A DNA stretch of 64,000 nucleotides from Gnetum montanum. Taxonomy: Eukaryota > Streptophyta > Gnetopsida > Gnetales > Gnetaceae. A program made the translations under genes and the position numbers. The stretch spans positions 1 through 64,000 of the forward strand of contig MNCI01029508.1 in NCBI GenBank assembly GCA_015680685.1, written 5' to 3'. Position 1 is the first letter of the stretch, and each line of letters starts with the position of its first letter. The notes under the pieces were generated by a model that was given only the letters and a program-made list of their open reading frames with translations, was not told the DNA's origin and did not search any database. Shown here one piece after another: positions 1 through 10,419 of the stretch.

Positions 1-963
1 ATTAGTCATGGAAATTAGTTAGGCTTATATGTTTTAAAAAATAATGTTTAATGAAGCATTTTTTGTATTTGGAGATCAACAAAGCATGTTTTTACTTTGA
101 TTTTTTAGCGTGAATACAACTCTTGCCAAAATATTTTCATTCATGTTACATAGAACAATGGCCATGAACCTACCATTCCAAGAATGTGTAAATGCTATTT
201 TTATTGAAAATTTGTCCAAAATGTGTGAATAGCATTTTTTATTCAAAATTTGATCAAAGAGCCTTCCTAATACTTCATTCTAATGGCATTTGTATATTGT
301 TTATGATCACCTAGCTCAAGGGAAGTACAATTTATCAAGTTTAACTTGTCGGGGTTGGGAGTATAATTTGATATAAGATTATTAGGCAATGCTTCAAATG
401 CAAGCACACATCATGCATGTGATTGTAATTATTTTTGAAACCTCACAACGATAGAAATGCAACATCATTAAGCCTTTGAGTAATGGAAACATTGTGTTTT
501 ACCTTTTTTCTTTAAGGTAGTGTTACTTTGTTTCTTTTCAAATTTGCTTAAAATGAATTTTTATGTTAAATATATAATAATAGATAATATTTTAAGTTAT
601 TGAGATAGATAAATAATAATAGATAATATTTTAAGATATTGACTCAATTCCAACCTTTATTGACTAAATGTCCCAACTTGTCAATAAAATGACCATGTAA
701 CCTTTGATTAATTTTCTTACTTTTTCAACATTGCAAAAGATAACTAGTTAAAATAAAATTTTTCAATAGTTAATAACAGGTGGCTTTATTTGGTAGAGGT
801 GTAGCTAGAATAATACAATATTAGAAAAATTATAAAGGGGAGTTGTTGAGGTACCTAGTAAAAGCTTCAAAATCTTAAATTTGTTTAAAAGAAAAGTGAG
901 AAGGTGTACATATTTAAGATTGGAAGTAAAGCTTTCTAACATGCCCAAAAGAATGGGCCATAG
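1..963. other. AT-rich intergenic DNA, no gene seen
   Basis: Both strands are full of stops and no protein, RNA gene or LTR terminus could be recognised. The only structure is a short direct duplication at 574-635, listed separately. It is probably very old decayed repeat DNA. Confidence 0.5.
574..635. repeat. Two-copy direct repeat, 23 bp
   Basis: An identical 23-bp AT-rich unit (core AATAGATAATATTTTAAG) occurs at 574-596 and 613-635, separated by 16 bp. It looks like a local replication-slippage product with no other meaning. Confidence 0.7.
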
Positions 964-978
964 TATGAGGGCCAAAAC

Positions 979-1137
979 AATGAAGTATTAGCGTAGTGGT
1001 AAGACATTTGATTTGGAAGCTTCAAGTCATGGGTTTGATTTTTATGGGCAATGCTGAGTTATATAAAGTTCTAATTGAATTATATATCTTGGGATGTACC
1101 TATGTTTCACTTATTTTGAGTTCTAACACTCCCATAA
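979..1137 (+). mobile_element. tRNA-derived SINE, copy 1
   Basis: The 5' part resembles a tRNA gene. There is an A-box-like TAGCGTAGTGGTAAGAC starting at 989 and a B-box-like GGGTTTGATTTT near 1031, spaced as in an RNA polymerase III internal promoter. A non-tRNA body follows and ends near CACTCCCATAA. The same body is found at 18866-19021. Imperfect 15-bp direct repeats flank it at 964-978 (TATGAGGGCCAAAAC) and 1138-1152 (TATGAAAGCCAAAGC), as expected for target-primed insertion. It encodes no protein and would depend on a LINE for movement. There is no obvious A tail. Confidence 0.75.
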
Positions 1138-1152
1138 TATGAAAGCCAAAGC

Positions 1153-2100
1153 TCTTCAAGTGATAAGGACTGATAAAATAGGCCAACTAAAATCTTTCAA
1201 ATTACTAAACTGGCAGCATTGTATAATTGTTTAGGCAATGTAAATTGAAATTGAAATTTTATTGCATTCAACTAGATCTATTGAATAGTAAAACTCTATG
1301 TATACACATGCTATAAGTTTTAAAAACATCCTTAAAAAATGACCAAATATTCTCAGCAATTTCGGGAGCAAATCAACCAAATTGTATTAAAAAATTGAGA
1401 TGGTTCATCTTTTTTATTTTCTTTTTCTTTTTCTTGTATGCAACTGCATCTAGAAAGTAATCCATGTTTCACATACAAAATGTTTTAAATATTCTTCCAT
1501 ACGTTTTCTTAAGAATGCAGTCGTAGCCCTTGTGTATTCTAATATTATTTTTCTTAGGATTAGGTTCCACATCTGTAATCATGCGCTGCGGTCAAAATTT
1601 GGGTCACAAGCAAAATAATATCGAACACTGCAAAAACTTAAAAATTCGAGAGGGTTATCAAGGCTAGGTCTTAAGAATCAGCAGCAAGAGGGATGGAAAC
1701 CACAGCAATGAATCAGTGCCGATTAAATGGATACGCGCTTAATCTACTGATTAAAAACTTCCATTAATTACTACTTACCCACTTTCATCGATTAATTACT
1801 ACTCAATTCTTGCACTGGCGGAAGCCCTGCAAAGTGGTGCAACTGCAATTACTGCAACTTCCTTCCGCTGCCACTATGGGCAAACATTGTCCATCCATTT
1901 GATATTAATCTATAGCACATGCTAATTTTTTTAACTCTTTGCACAAATTTGGTTATTAGTGTCTACCAACTTTCAATATTACTTACAGAGTTCTTTTAGT
2001 CATTGCATATATTTAAGAACCATTCTGGTAGATTTACGCTGAAGTGTAGCTTTTTGTTTTAGCTACTAAAAGAAAAGAGACTGAAGGTTGACAGGTGTGT
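1153..2100. other. No gene seen
   Basis: AT-rich DNA with no recognisable coding segment. A short GC-richer stretch near 1570-1870 has no readable protein. Confidence 0.4.
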
Positions 2101-2878
2101 TGCAATTTATTGACCGTTTGTACTTTACACTTGCAACAATTTTCTTATTTTGGGTAATAGTTATAACTTACAAAGTACATTCTAATGTGTGTGGGTACCT
2201 TCATGAAGCCCACTTCAATATAAATAAATAAAAGGAGGGGAAGGAAAGTTGCCTGCTAAGCCNCATTAATATAAATAAATAAAAGGAGGGGAAGGAAAGT
2301 TGCCTGCTAAGCCAACCAAAATTAGCTGCCCACGTTAGCTGTTAAGTTAGGCAACCAAAATTAGCTACCGAGGTTGGTTGCTAAGTTAGGTAGCATTCAA
2401 CAAAGGCTGCCTAAGTTAGGCAACACAAGGCATTTATCTTAACTATAAATCTAAGGGAAATGGCAAATGGGTATAGAAGCAAAAGAGAAGCCAATGGCCA
2501 AATTTGGAGAGGAAGGCCAAAGGGAAAGACACAAATAAGCCTTGTGAGCTTGGGTTTTTAGGAATTTTTCCTAAAGGGGTGTGAGATTTCTCCTTGTTAT
2601 TCCAAGAACATTTTTTCGTAAGGGTGTATGTCAATTTTGTATACTTCTAGTAATTGACTAGAGAGACATTTTTGTATTCCTACCATTTATTAGTAGAAGG
2701 ATATTTATTCAGAGTTTGGCCCATGGTGAACCATGTAAATGTTTGTGTTATTGCATGCTATTATTTTGCACTTTACTTTCACTGTCTACTCTATTAGTAT
2801 ATATCTTGCTTTTAACACACAAATGGGAAAATACTGCACAAGCCAGTTCATGGTGTTGTGCCCTTTTTCTTCCCAACA
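2100..2878 (+). mobile_element. 5' LTR of a Copia-type element (left edge uncertain)
   Basis: The right edge is well supported. The sequence ends in CCCAACA at 2878, and two bases later comes a primer-binding site. An ACTATAAATC TATA-like box lies near 2441. Upstream of it are short imperfect repeats of CTAAGTTAGGCAAC and TAGCTG/TAGCTACC type (2300-2425). The left end is not certain: TGTTGC at about 2098 is one possible start. The duplication around the N at 2263 adds artificial length. Confidence 0.5.
2217..2313. repeat. 46-bp duplication across a single N (likely assembly join)
   Basis: The same 46 bp occurs at 2217-2262 and 2268-2313 on either side of the N at 2263. This is what unmerged overlapping contig ends look like, so it is probably not a biological repeat. 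Confidence 0.75.
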
Positions 2879-2880
2879 AT

Positions 2881-2894
2881 TGGTATCAAAGTGC
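2881..2894 (+). other. Primer-binding site, initiator-Met type
   Basis: TGGTATCAAAGTGC follows the LTR end by two bases. It resembles the TGGTATCAGAGC motif complementary to the 3' end of initiator methionine tRNA in most plant Copia and many Gypsy elements. Confidence 0.75.
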
Positions 2895-2993
2895 TAGGTT
2901 GAAGATCAAAAGCAGTAAAGTGACATTGTAGCAGCTTGGCACTGTAGCCCATGGAATTTGTTGCAAAATTTGTGAGTATTTCTGTGTGTTGTT

Positions 2994-4231
2994 ATGGCAA
3001 ACTCTAGCAACAATAGTGGAGTCAGTAGCATGGATATAAATACTAGCAAAATGGTTTACGTGAATTCTAAAAATTATCAGTTATGGAAGGGGAAAATGGA
3101 AGACCTTCTATACTATAAAAAGTGTTATGCTCTAAACATTGGTAAAAAGCCAACAGCAATGGATGATGAGGACTAGCAAATGTTGGATAGGTAAGTTGTA
3201 GGGTATATTTGCCATTAGATGGATGATAATGTTTATCATCTTGTCTCCATAAAAAAATTTTCCAAAAGTCAGTGTGATAAGTTAGAGGAGATGTATGCTT
3301 GAAAGATGGGAGGAAATAAAATGTACTTGATAATAAAATTGATGAACACCAAGTACAAAGAAGGTACTCCCAAATCTAACCACCTCAATGAGATGTAGGG
3401 CATTATGAAACAACTTGTAGATTTGAAGATCAACTTCAATGAAGAATTATAGGGTTTGATAATTCTTGGTTCCTTGCAACAAAGCTGGGAGACACTCAGA
3501 ATGTCAATAACAAACTTAGCCCCAAATGGAGTTGTATCGTTCAGCCAAATCAAGAGCAATCTCCTGAATGAAGAAATTAGGAGAAAGATGGCGAGCTTCA
3601 TAGGTTCTAGTTTTAAGGCACTGGTTATAGAAAATCAGGAAAGGAGCTAGAGCAAAGATCCACAAAAGTGTGGAAATGCTAAAAGCAAGTCCAAAACCAA
3701 AAAGGAGATAAGGAAGAAGTCCACATAATAAGAGTGTTTTGGGATGCTACACGCAAGAGCAATCACCTTCAATAAACCCATCACAATCAAATGATCCTTC
3801 GAAGGAAAAAGCTAGTACATTAAAATTAGAGGAAGCTCCTATCCATCAAAATGGTTCTAAAAGGTTTGATCATCCTAATCCCTCATACTACTAGAAGAGG
3901 ATTAGGTGCTATTATTGTCATAAATTAGGGCATAAACAATGGGATTGCTATCTTAAGTATTATCATATAAATAGTTGGTCATATCATAGGAATCTTTGGT
4001 CTTATCAAAGTGCACTGAGAAAGGACTTTTTGTAGATCATAAGGGAAATTAGACGTCAACTCAAAAGAACAAAGGAACTAGGAAAGAATGGAGAATTAAA
4101 AGGCATGAACAAGAAAATCAAGATACTCTCACTAACACATTCATAAGAGGAAGCCAAGCCTTGGACATTGAAGAAGTTTGGTTGAACAAAGAATCCTCAA
4201 AAGAAGAAATTGCTTATCTAGCTCTTTGAGT
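2994..4231 (+). pseudogene. Copia gag, broken
   Basis: The start at 2994 opens a frame of 60 codons containing a gag-like stretch (NYQLWKGKMEDLL). It is interrupted by TAG and TGA stops and resumes in pieces, including 3456-3650. A zinc knuckle can be read at 3907-3948 in another frame: Cys-X2-Cys-X4-His-X4-Cys (CYYCHKLGHKQWDC). The tail near 4150-4230 (ALDIEEVWLN) resembles the linker that precedes protease in Copia polyproteins. In such elements the product would be the capsid and nucleocapsid. There is no protease, integrase or RT, because the element stops where the solo LTR at 4353 begins. Its 3' part was not found elsewhere in the window. Confidence 0.7.
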
Positions 4232-4352
4232 ATCGTACCATTACTTTTCGATAGAATAGTAGGTAAGTAGATGTAAGTTTTTTTTTGTAAGCATTTATTA
4301 AGACTATAGTTCATTGGTAGCCTTTCCAAAACCTCATCCTATTAAGCCTTTT

Positions 4353-5192
4353 TGATGAGTCACGATTTGACTAGCTTTGATATCGGATATCCGATATCGA
4401 AGCCTTGATATTGGATACTCGATGTTAGAGCCCAAGACACGATGTCGAATATTCGATATCGTAGGGTATATGATGGCCTATAAATATAGCACTTGGGCTC
4501 ACAATTTTTAGATAGTTTTTATTATAGCATAGTGAAGCTTTTGCAGTTTGTTTTCTTTAGAGTTACAATATTTTAAGTGCCCACAATAGGAGTCTAAGTG
4601 TGTACAAACCTTTATTTGAGCACTAATGTACCTAAGCACAGCAGTGTGATGGGAATAAAGATGAGCTCTTTTTGATAATCCTTGCAACAATGAAAATAGA
4701 TTAATGTTTACTTAATGCATTTAATATTCATGCACTTTACTTTAATACACTTGAATTAAGCAATTAATTTTCAATTATTAATAAACACAAGCATGACTAC
4801 TTCGAGCATACATATAGCACTTAACGTTTGGTAACCTAGCAGTGCAATATGCATTCAGGATGTGTCCAGGAAAGTGGGAATGGGTACTTGTGTTAGGCTA
4901 GCTAGGAAGTTGAATAACTAGATATTAAATTCCTTTACCTTCCATTCTTGTTGTAGGTGATTAAACTTATGAAACATAAAATGATAAAAATCATGTGCCT
5001 CAATTACACTTAAACCATATCCTTGAGCTTCACAAGTGTAGTTGGGAAGACAACGAATGTTCTCAATGCCCATTTTACTTCTTAGAAAATTAGTGCATTG
5101 GAGAACTATAGGTCCACGGAATTAGATTGGATCACACGTGAACGTCTTAGTGATTCGTATGGTTAGGTGTAGGGGTACCTTGCCACTCATCA
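4353..5192 (+). mobile_element. Solo LTR of Gypsy family G
   Basis: It starts TGATGAGTCACG and ends GTACCTTGCCACTCATCA, the same terminus as the LTRs of the elements at 27840, 36449 and 55321. A TATAAATA box is at 4479-4486, and R-U5 landmarks (AGGAGTCTAAGTG, ATAAAGATGAGCT) follow the same order as in those LTRs. No primer-binding site follows. Flanking pentamers CTTTT and CTCTC do not match well, so a clean target duplication is missing. A solo LTR left by recombination, or a fragment, explains this best. Confidence 0.75.
4379..4398. repeat. 20-bp perfect palindrome in LTR U3
   Basis: GATATCGGATATCCGATATC reads the same on both strands. It sits about 80 bp upstream of the TATA box of the solo LTR. 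Further GATATCG/CGATATC half-units lie between it and the TATA box (4405-4465). Confidence 0.85.
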
Positions 5193-5385
5193 CTCTCATA
5201 GAAAGACATCTACTCCAAATGAAGGACATCTACTCATGAACAAAGATGTCTCTTTGATCTTTCTTGCAACACAGGAAAGACATCCACTATGTATGAAAGA
5301 TGTCTACTATTATTTTAAAATGCAGATAAGACGTATTCCTTTTATAAGATACATCTTATTTTTGGTTTAAAGCCCTCATTTACTA

Positions 5386-6580
5386 TTGCTATTAATGTCA
5401 AAACCCTCATTTATTTTTCATATTCTTTCATTTGACCCCACTGAGATGACTAGGGCTCCACTATTAGTAGCAATTTTATCAAAGATGGCCTACAAGAAGG
5501 TTGCAATGTCCAAGGCATCACCGATGAAGAAATTCAGAGGAAGTTCAAGCAATGCTTTGTCTACTTACATGCCACAATTTCGTAGTACAAGCGCACAACA
5601 CAAGTTTGAGCCCACTTGAACCACAAGCATTATTTCTGAGTGCTCTCTGTCTTTCCCTACCCATAGAAAAATTATAGTGATGAATTATTTTAAAGACTTG
5701 AGCTAAGACTTCTTTATTGTAATGAATTTTCTAATTCTTGAAGTTTTACTTAGAGAATTCTATTGCAATATTGTTACTACAAATGTTGTTGTTGGGGCAT
5801 TCACTTTCATGGTTGGGGGTCTTCTCATCAAGGTCTTTCCCAAGTTATGAATGCAATCCTTGGGATCTCTAGTACTGATATCTTCTGGGTAACCATTGAT
5901 TCCATGTAGGATATTTATACAAATGGTATCATGCCCATAGGATATGATGAATTTTGTAATGTGTTATTTGGAAAAGATGTTTCTTGTGATAGAGGTCATG
6001 TTGAGAGGAGCATGATGACTACTAATGCTTCCACCTTGTTTCTTATCATATTGTATAACATTATGATGAAAGGGGGAAGTTACAGTTATCTGCTACCACC
6101 CCAAGCCTTTGTGCTTTGTTGTCTTCTCATGGAAATACCATTAGATCTAGGACATACACTCTGTTGGGCCATGGTAAGTCTATTTTCCAAGGAAATAATC
6201 CTTAGGCACCCCTACCTCATCAGCTTTTTGATTTGTCAGAAGGATGTGTCTATTCTAGAGATGCCTTTGCTCAAAGATAAGAGAAGCCTTTCAAATGTAG
6301 CTGAAGTAGGACCTGACACTAGATCGTAGAAGAAGAAGAAGGAAGCATCTCACCAACTAAGCAAGTCAAAATCCACTAGTACCTAGATTAGTTCTTTGCT
6401 AAAGAAGCTTCTCTAAACTTTTGCATGAGCCATCAAGAAGCTTGGAAGAAACCTCTCTTACTTGCATAAGAGTTTGGATGTAGTTAACATTCCTCCTTCT
6501 TTTGATGGGTAGGAGTTCGAGGAGGTTACTACTCCTTCTATTTCTAATAGTGAGGAGGATGTTCTTGTTCCACCATGACA
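5386..6580 (+). pseudogene. Retroelement-associated 'plant transposon protein'-like ORF, broken
   Basis: Separate open pieces (5386-5619, 5931-6329) and intervening frames read like one decayed protein. The first piece is basic (KKVAMSKASPMKKF). The second has LYNIMMKGGSYSYL, then QAFVLCCLLMEIPLDLGHTL and HPYLISFLI. From memory of the family, this order of a Leu/Cys-rich helix, a DLGH-type turn and an 'L.FL.LI..L' motif resembles a domain common in ORFs carried by plant Gypsy-like elements and often labelled putative plant transposon protein. No function is established. It lies downstream of a solo LTR, but no element boundary joins the two. Similarity to the ORF at 56573-59127 is possible but weak by eye. 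Confidence 0.4.
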
Positions 6581-6737
6581 TTCTACAACAGACAACCCTT
6601 CATGTACTCATGACTCAGGGATGGAGTCTAACTCAAATCCAAAGGCTCCACTAGCTCATGTCTAGTGGAAGCTGAAACACCGTGAAAATTACGGGTTGGC
6701 CTCAGGCGAAGATTCGTAATTTGAGCAAGAACGCGCC

Positions 6738-7430
6738 TCGAATTCGGCTAAGGACGAGTTTACGCTCTATCACGCACGGCAGAGTGATGAGCGTAATAGG
6801 CTCCAAGACAGCTAATGACGAATTTGGCTAAGGACGAGTTTACTCTCTATCACGCACGGCAGCGTGATGAGCGTAATAAGCTCCGAGACAGCCAACGGCG
6901 AATTTATTCAAGGACAACTTTACGCTCTATCACGCACGGCGGCGTGATGAGCGTAATAAGCTCCAAAGCAGTTTGAAGGCAAAATCCAGAAAGGTACGAC
7001 GACTTGGCATTTTTCTTGCGGCGCATAACATAAGTGGCCTTTACGCTCGTTACGTAGTGGTGCGTACCAGTGCGTGGGTCATGATTCAAAGTTGTACGCT
7101 CCTTACGCTCCACCACGCGCCGCTGCGTGGTAAGCGTAAGTTATGCATTGTTTACGCTCTATCACGCGCAGTTGTGTGACAAACGTGAGTTAAAACTTGG
7201 TTTACGCTTCACCACGCACGGCTGCGTAGTGAGCGTACGTTACAGTTACGCTTTGCCACGCACAGCTGCGTGGCGAGCGTAAAACGATCTTGAACTCATT
7301 ATTTCTACATCAGCACGCTCATACACGCAACGCAACGCGGATGAGTGATACACCCTGAAAACAATTAAAGCACGCTTAGCATATGTCCATTTCTTACACG
7401 CACAACACGCAAACAAGCGTGTTGTGCGTA
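6738..7430 (+). repeat. Array of hairpin-forming palindromes in the LTR
   Basis: At least seven stem-loops recur with the plan TTACGCTC - CACGC - 6-nt loop - GCGTG - GAGCGTAA. The clearest are at 6760-6796, 6840-6876, 6920-6956, 7103-7139, 7152-7190, 7201-7240 and 7246-7282. The first three lie in tandem 80-bp units. Inner stem bases change in pairs: TCACGC with GCGTGA, and CCACGC with GCGTGG. A last hairpin at 7398-7429 has a different 13-bp perfect stem (ACGCACAACACGC) with loop AAACAA. All lie upstream of the TATA box at 7525. Confidence 0.85.
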
Positions 7431-7524
7431 GTCACAGCCTGACTTAAAAGATCATGCCAGCAGGGCCCGCAATATCCGGGACCTACGTCATCAGGGTTAT
7501 GCCTTTTCCAGGAAGCGTCGCGAC

Positions 7525-7531
7525 CTATAAA
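7525..7531 (+). promoter_or_regulatory. TATA box of the CpG-rich LTR
   Basis: CCTATAAATG lies about 95 bp after the last hairpin and roughly 700 bp before the LTR end. This is a plausible core promoter for the retroelement transcript. The start site itself cannot be read from sequence. Confidence 0.55.
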
Positions 7532-8227
7532 TGCCTCAATTGACAGAGATACCGGGGTGGGCAAAAAATTCGGGTTAGCATACTTCTGAGCACCAGAGCA
7601 CTTAGCACTTTGGAGCAGAAATACAGAGACCAGCACTTTGGCAATCGTGGACATCATTACCTTACAGCCGAAGCAGAGCGCAGATTTGAGCATCGGTGAC
7701 CGGAAGAATCTTTCTGCTGAAAAGACTTTATCGATCAGACACAGTTGGTTGGTAGAGGTTGGAGCTTGGCTTGCCGTGCATCTAAGCTTAGCCCACGAGG
7801 TAGATCGAATTTCTGTTCAGACCGTTTTGCTTGTTGTTTTGTGCTTGTTTCACACGCTGTAATCGGGGATTCCCCAGTGTAATTTCTCATACGAGATATA
7901 CATCTGTGAGTCAAAGTGTAGATCGTGAAGCTACGTGTTTTTCTTTTTGCCAGCCTCCTATTATCGTATTTAGCATTATCGCTGTCGCAATCCGATCGCA
8001 TCGTTTTTCCTTTGTTTTACGCCCCAGCGAAATCAGACCGCTATCTTTTACGCGCTTTACATTGTTTTACTGACCCGTAAGTCCCTGTCTGATCGACAAG
8101 ACCGTTCAGGGCGCCGCGGATTCGTTTTTCCAGCATAGCCCTCGCGCGGATCCGTGGCTAAAACTGTGTACGCCGGAACATCGGTCGGTATTTCCAGCTG
8201 CCGACATTTTCTGTCGTTACAGTTTTC

Positions 8228-8244
8228 TGGCGCTAGAAGGAGGG
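8228..8244 (+). other. Primer-binding site, TGGCGCTAGAAGGAGGG
   Basis: It lies six bases after the presumed LTR end (TTACA, 8221). It begins TGG, complementary to a tRNA 3' CCA, and is not the initiator-Met type. The motif resembles sites I recall in plant Gypsy elements of the Tat group. The tRNA is not assigned. Confidence 0.6.
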
Positions 8245-8469
8245 CCTTCAGGCTCCGATCCGAATATTTCGGGTAACCCTGTTTAGAGATCCATACCCTA
8301 GGCCATAGACGTAATACCTCTAAGGAGGTCTAAGGTCGATCGTGTGGTGTAGATCGGTCGCAAAGACGATTTCGTCGAAATCCGGCAGGGTAGAAAGCCT
8401 TTTGTGCTGTTTGCCAACCTTTCTTTCTTCTAGATTCAACAGCCACTCTTTTTTTTTTATCTTTGATCC

Positions 8470-9692
8470 ATGGATTCTTATTATTCAAACACAACTGCTA
8501 CAACCGCCATGACCACTGTCGATCCGGGTGTCGCACCTGTGAACCCGACAGTGACCATAGGGCCAGCCCCCGGTGCAACCGGTCCTCAGGGACCCTTGCG
8601 CCGTTCACTAAGGCTTCAGGGGAAAGACCCTATCTTCACGGTCATAACTCCTGAAGACTACAACTTCATTTGCGTCAAGATCCAAGCGAGGTTGCCCCTC
8701 AGCCGAGCCGAGCTTGAGGCAAAACGAAACTTCGAGGTGCTCCATCGAGGGGGTTACGATTTTAAGCCCACGGTTTACGATATAATCCCCTTAACCGAGC
8801 ACCATAACGAGCTCATCTCTCGACTGATCATGGCCAGAGGCCTGGCTGCCCAACCTGTGGCGGAACCCCAGCGGGAGGAAGACGCGGAGGACGAATTCGC
8901 GGCCATGTCGGAGAATTCATTCCATACTCTGCCCCTCCACACACAAGAAGACCCGTTGTTTCCTTTTGACGGAGAGGCAGCTTCTCTCAACCCAGCTGCA
9001 ACCGCGCAGGCGCAACTTTCTGGCTTCTCGCTAGCCCAGATGCAGCTGTCTGGGTGGCAAACACAACCACTGCGCCATGACGCAGGGGCGGGCCCGTCCC
9101 AACACGTACTCGGCATCCCAGCGGGGATCTCGGCGACCACTGTGCCTCAGTCCATTTCTCAGGTACAGGCTCATACTGTACCGACGACTCGCTCGGCGCA
9201 AAGGTTGCTGCCCCCGCCAACTCAGCAACATACTCTGACCATGCCACAACAACCCTTTCTTCAATACCCTGCGACAAGTCAGTGGACTGACCCTGCTGTG
9301 CAACAATATCCGTCTGCCTTTTACGATCCCCAACCCCCGCCAGCACCAGCGGCGCAATTTTCACGGGTGCTTCCTCGTTACACTTATCATTATGCTCCGC
9401 AGCAGGCAATAGTTAACCCCGCGTCACAAATCGGCGGGTGGGGACCTGCGCAGGTCTCCCAGCCTGCACGGACTCCTGCTCCGCCAGCAGGTAACCAACC
9501 ACCTCCTGCATTCCAGTTTCCTGGGACTGTTCACCCAGTCCAACCGCCCGCGCTTATGGCTACTGCACAGCCGGCTCCTGCAACAGGTCTGGATCAAGCG
9601 TTCCAGCTTATCCAGACGCTTACCGAGGAGGTGCGATGCCTCAAGACCGCTGGATCTGACACCATTCAGATCACGGATTTCTACCAAGATGA
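8470..9692 (+). CDS. Putative gag, partial (truncated by N)
   Basis: This is the longest open frame in the window, about 407 codons before the N at 9693. The start ATG is in good context (CCATGGATTC) and follows a roughly 250-nt leader after the primer site. The N-terminal 60 residues are Thr/Pro-rich. A charged, probably folded region follows (residues about 60-140, with RLPLSRAELEAKRNFEVLH). A long Pro/Gln/Ala-rich low-complexity stretch runs to about residue 385, and a short helix-like end follows (LDQAFQLIQTLTEEVRCLK). No zinc knuckle is reached. The position after LTR, primer site and leader argues for gag. No close relative is recognised, so identity rests on context. Codons after the N belong to other DNA. 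Confidence 0.65.
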
Positions 9693-9693
9693 N
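9693..9693. other. Single N, probable contig join
   Basis: CpG-rich open coding sequence ends on the left and AT-rich reverse-strand retroelement DNA begins on the right, with no shared flank. The two sides may not be adjacent in the genome. Confidence 0.6.
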
Positions 9694-9699
9694 GAAGCA

Positions 9700-10370
9700 T
9701 ACATGGGCTTATTAACTTAGCTAATAATCTTAGAAAATCATGCGTCATACTCAATCATAGTCTAACTACCCTAATGCAACTTGTAAAAATCCTCCTCGGC
9801 CTGAGTGTACTAGGTGAAAATGTAGCAACAATTGAATGAACTTTAAAAATTTGGCCATAGAACCTTGTATGCAACTTAGTCCTTGGCTTACTTGTCAAAC
9901 CTTATTTAATGTCTAATAGTATCAATAGTTGATAGATTAACAATCAAGTTGTTTGAGCTAGAATACACCTCATTAGGTTAAAGGTCTTCTTTAGCTCCTC
10001 TAGTTACTCTATGATCATAGTAGGATCCTTAGTTCTGAAAAATGTAAGAGGATCTATCTTGCAGAACTATCTTTGTCTCCACCATCATGTATTTTAGTAC
10101 AACTACCACTACTACTTCCAACCTCATAGGTAACTATTAAAGGTGTTGGAATGATTCTTATCATAGCCATAAACTATTGTAGCAACTGCATCATTTGACC
10201 AGCTAGCTTTATCTATGGTTCACTAGCCATTATACTCATAAGTGAATTTTGTATTACCACTAAAGTTTTTGTCTTTGCAATTGGTGGATCATGTGGCTCC
10301 TTGGTATGATAACCTCTACCACCTAGCCTCTATCTAGCTACCATCTTTAATACCTACAATCACAAAGCTA
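9700..10370 (-). pseudogene. Retroelement gag fragment, broken
   Basis: Read on the minus strand downstream of a primer-binding site, a frame starting near 10346 gives a Gly/Arg-rich start followed by HTKEPHDPPIAKTKTL, broken by stops. The layout (primer site, short leader, basic and Pro-rich N-terminus) resembles Gypsy gag. No capsid or zinc-knuckle motif survives before the N at 9693. Family assignment is tentative. Confidence 0.35.
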
Positions 10371-10398
10371 AGTACCATACATCACATTCTAATTAAAG

Positions 10399-10416
10399 AA
10401 CCTTGCTTTGATGCCA
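10399..10416 (-). other. Primer-binding site, initiator-Met type, reverse strand
   Basis: The minus strand reads TGGCATCAAAGCAAGG, a one-base variant of the TGGTATCA motif, next to a presumed LTR end at 10420. Confidence 0.5.
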
Positions 10417-10419
10417 TTG

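Larger units (their letters stand above)
6673..9692 (+). mobile_element. CpG-rich LTR retrotransposon, 5' part only
   Basis: Base composition changes sharply near 6673, from AT-rich to CpG-rich. The 5' LTR probably runs from TGAAACACCG (6673) to GTCGTTACA (8221). It is followed by a TGG-starting primer site at 8228, an untranslated leader, and an open gag frame from 8470. It is cut at the N at 9693, beyond which the sequence is unrelated and AT-rich. There is no 3' LTR or pol in the window. The intact frame and undepleted CpG suggest it is much younger than its neighbours. The LTR left edge is inferred from composition and the TG dinucleotide. Confidence 0.7.

Noticed and set aside
988-1050. 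A functional tRNA gene
   Set aside because: A- and B-box-like motifs are present, but no cloverleaf closes and the same body recurs at 18.9 kb with flanking duplications, so it is a SINE.
6760-7430. CRISPR-like array (regular repeats with palindromic character)
   Set aside because: Repeats are themselves imperfect hairpins with variable spacing and no unique spacers, there are no cas genes, and the context is a plant LTR.
8775-9687. Overlapping reverse-strand frames of 87-140 codons within the CpG-rich gag
   Set aside because: They are mirror frames of a GC-rich coding sequence with no independent motif.
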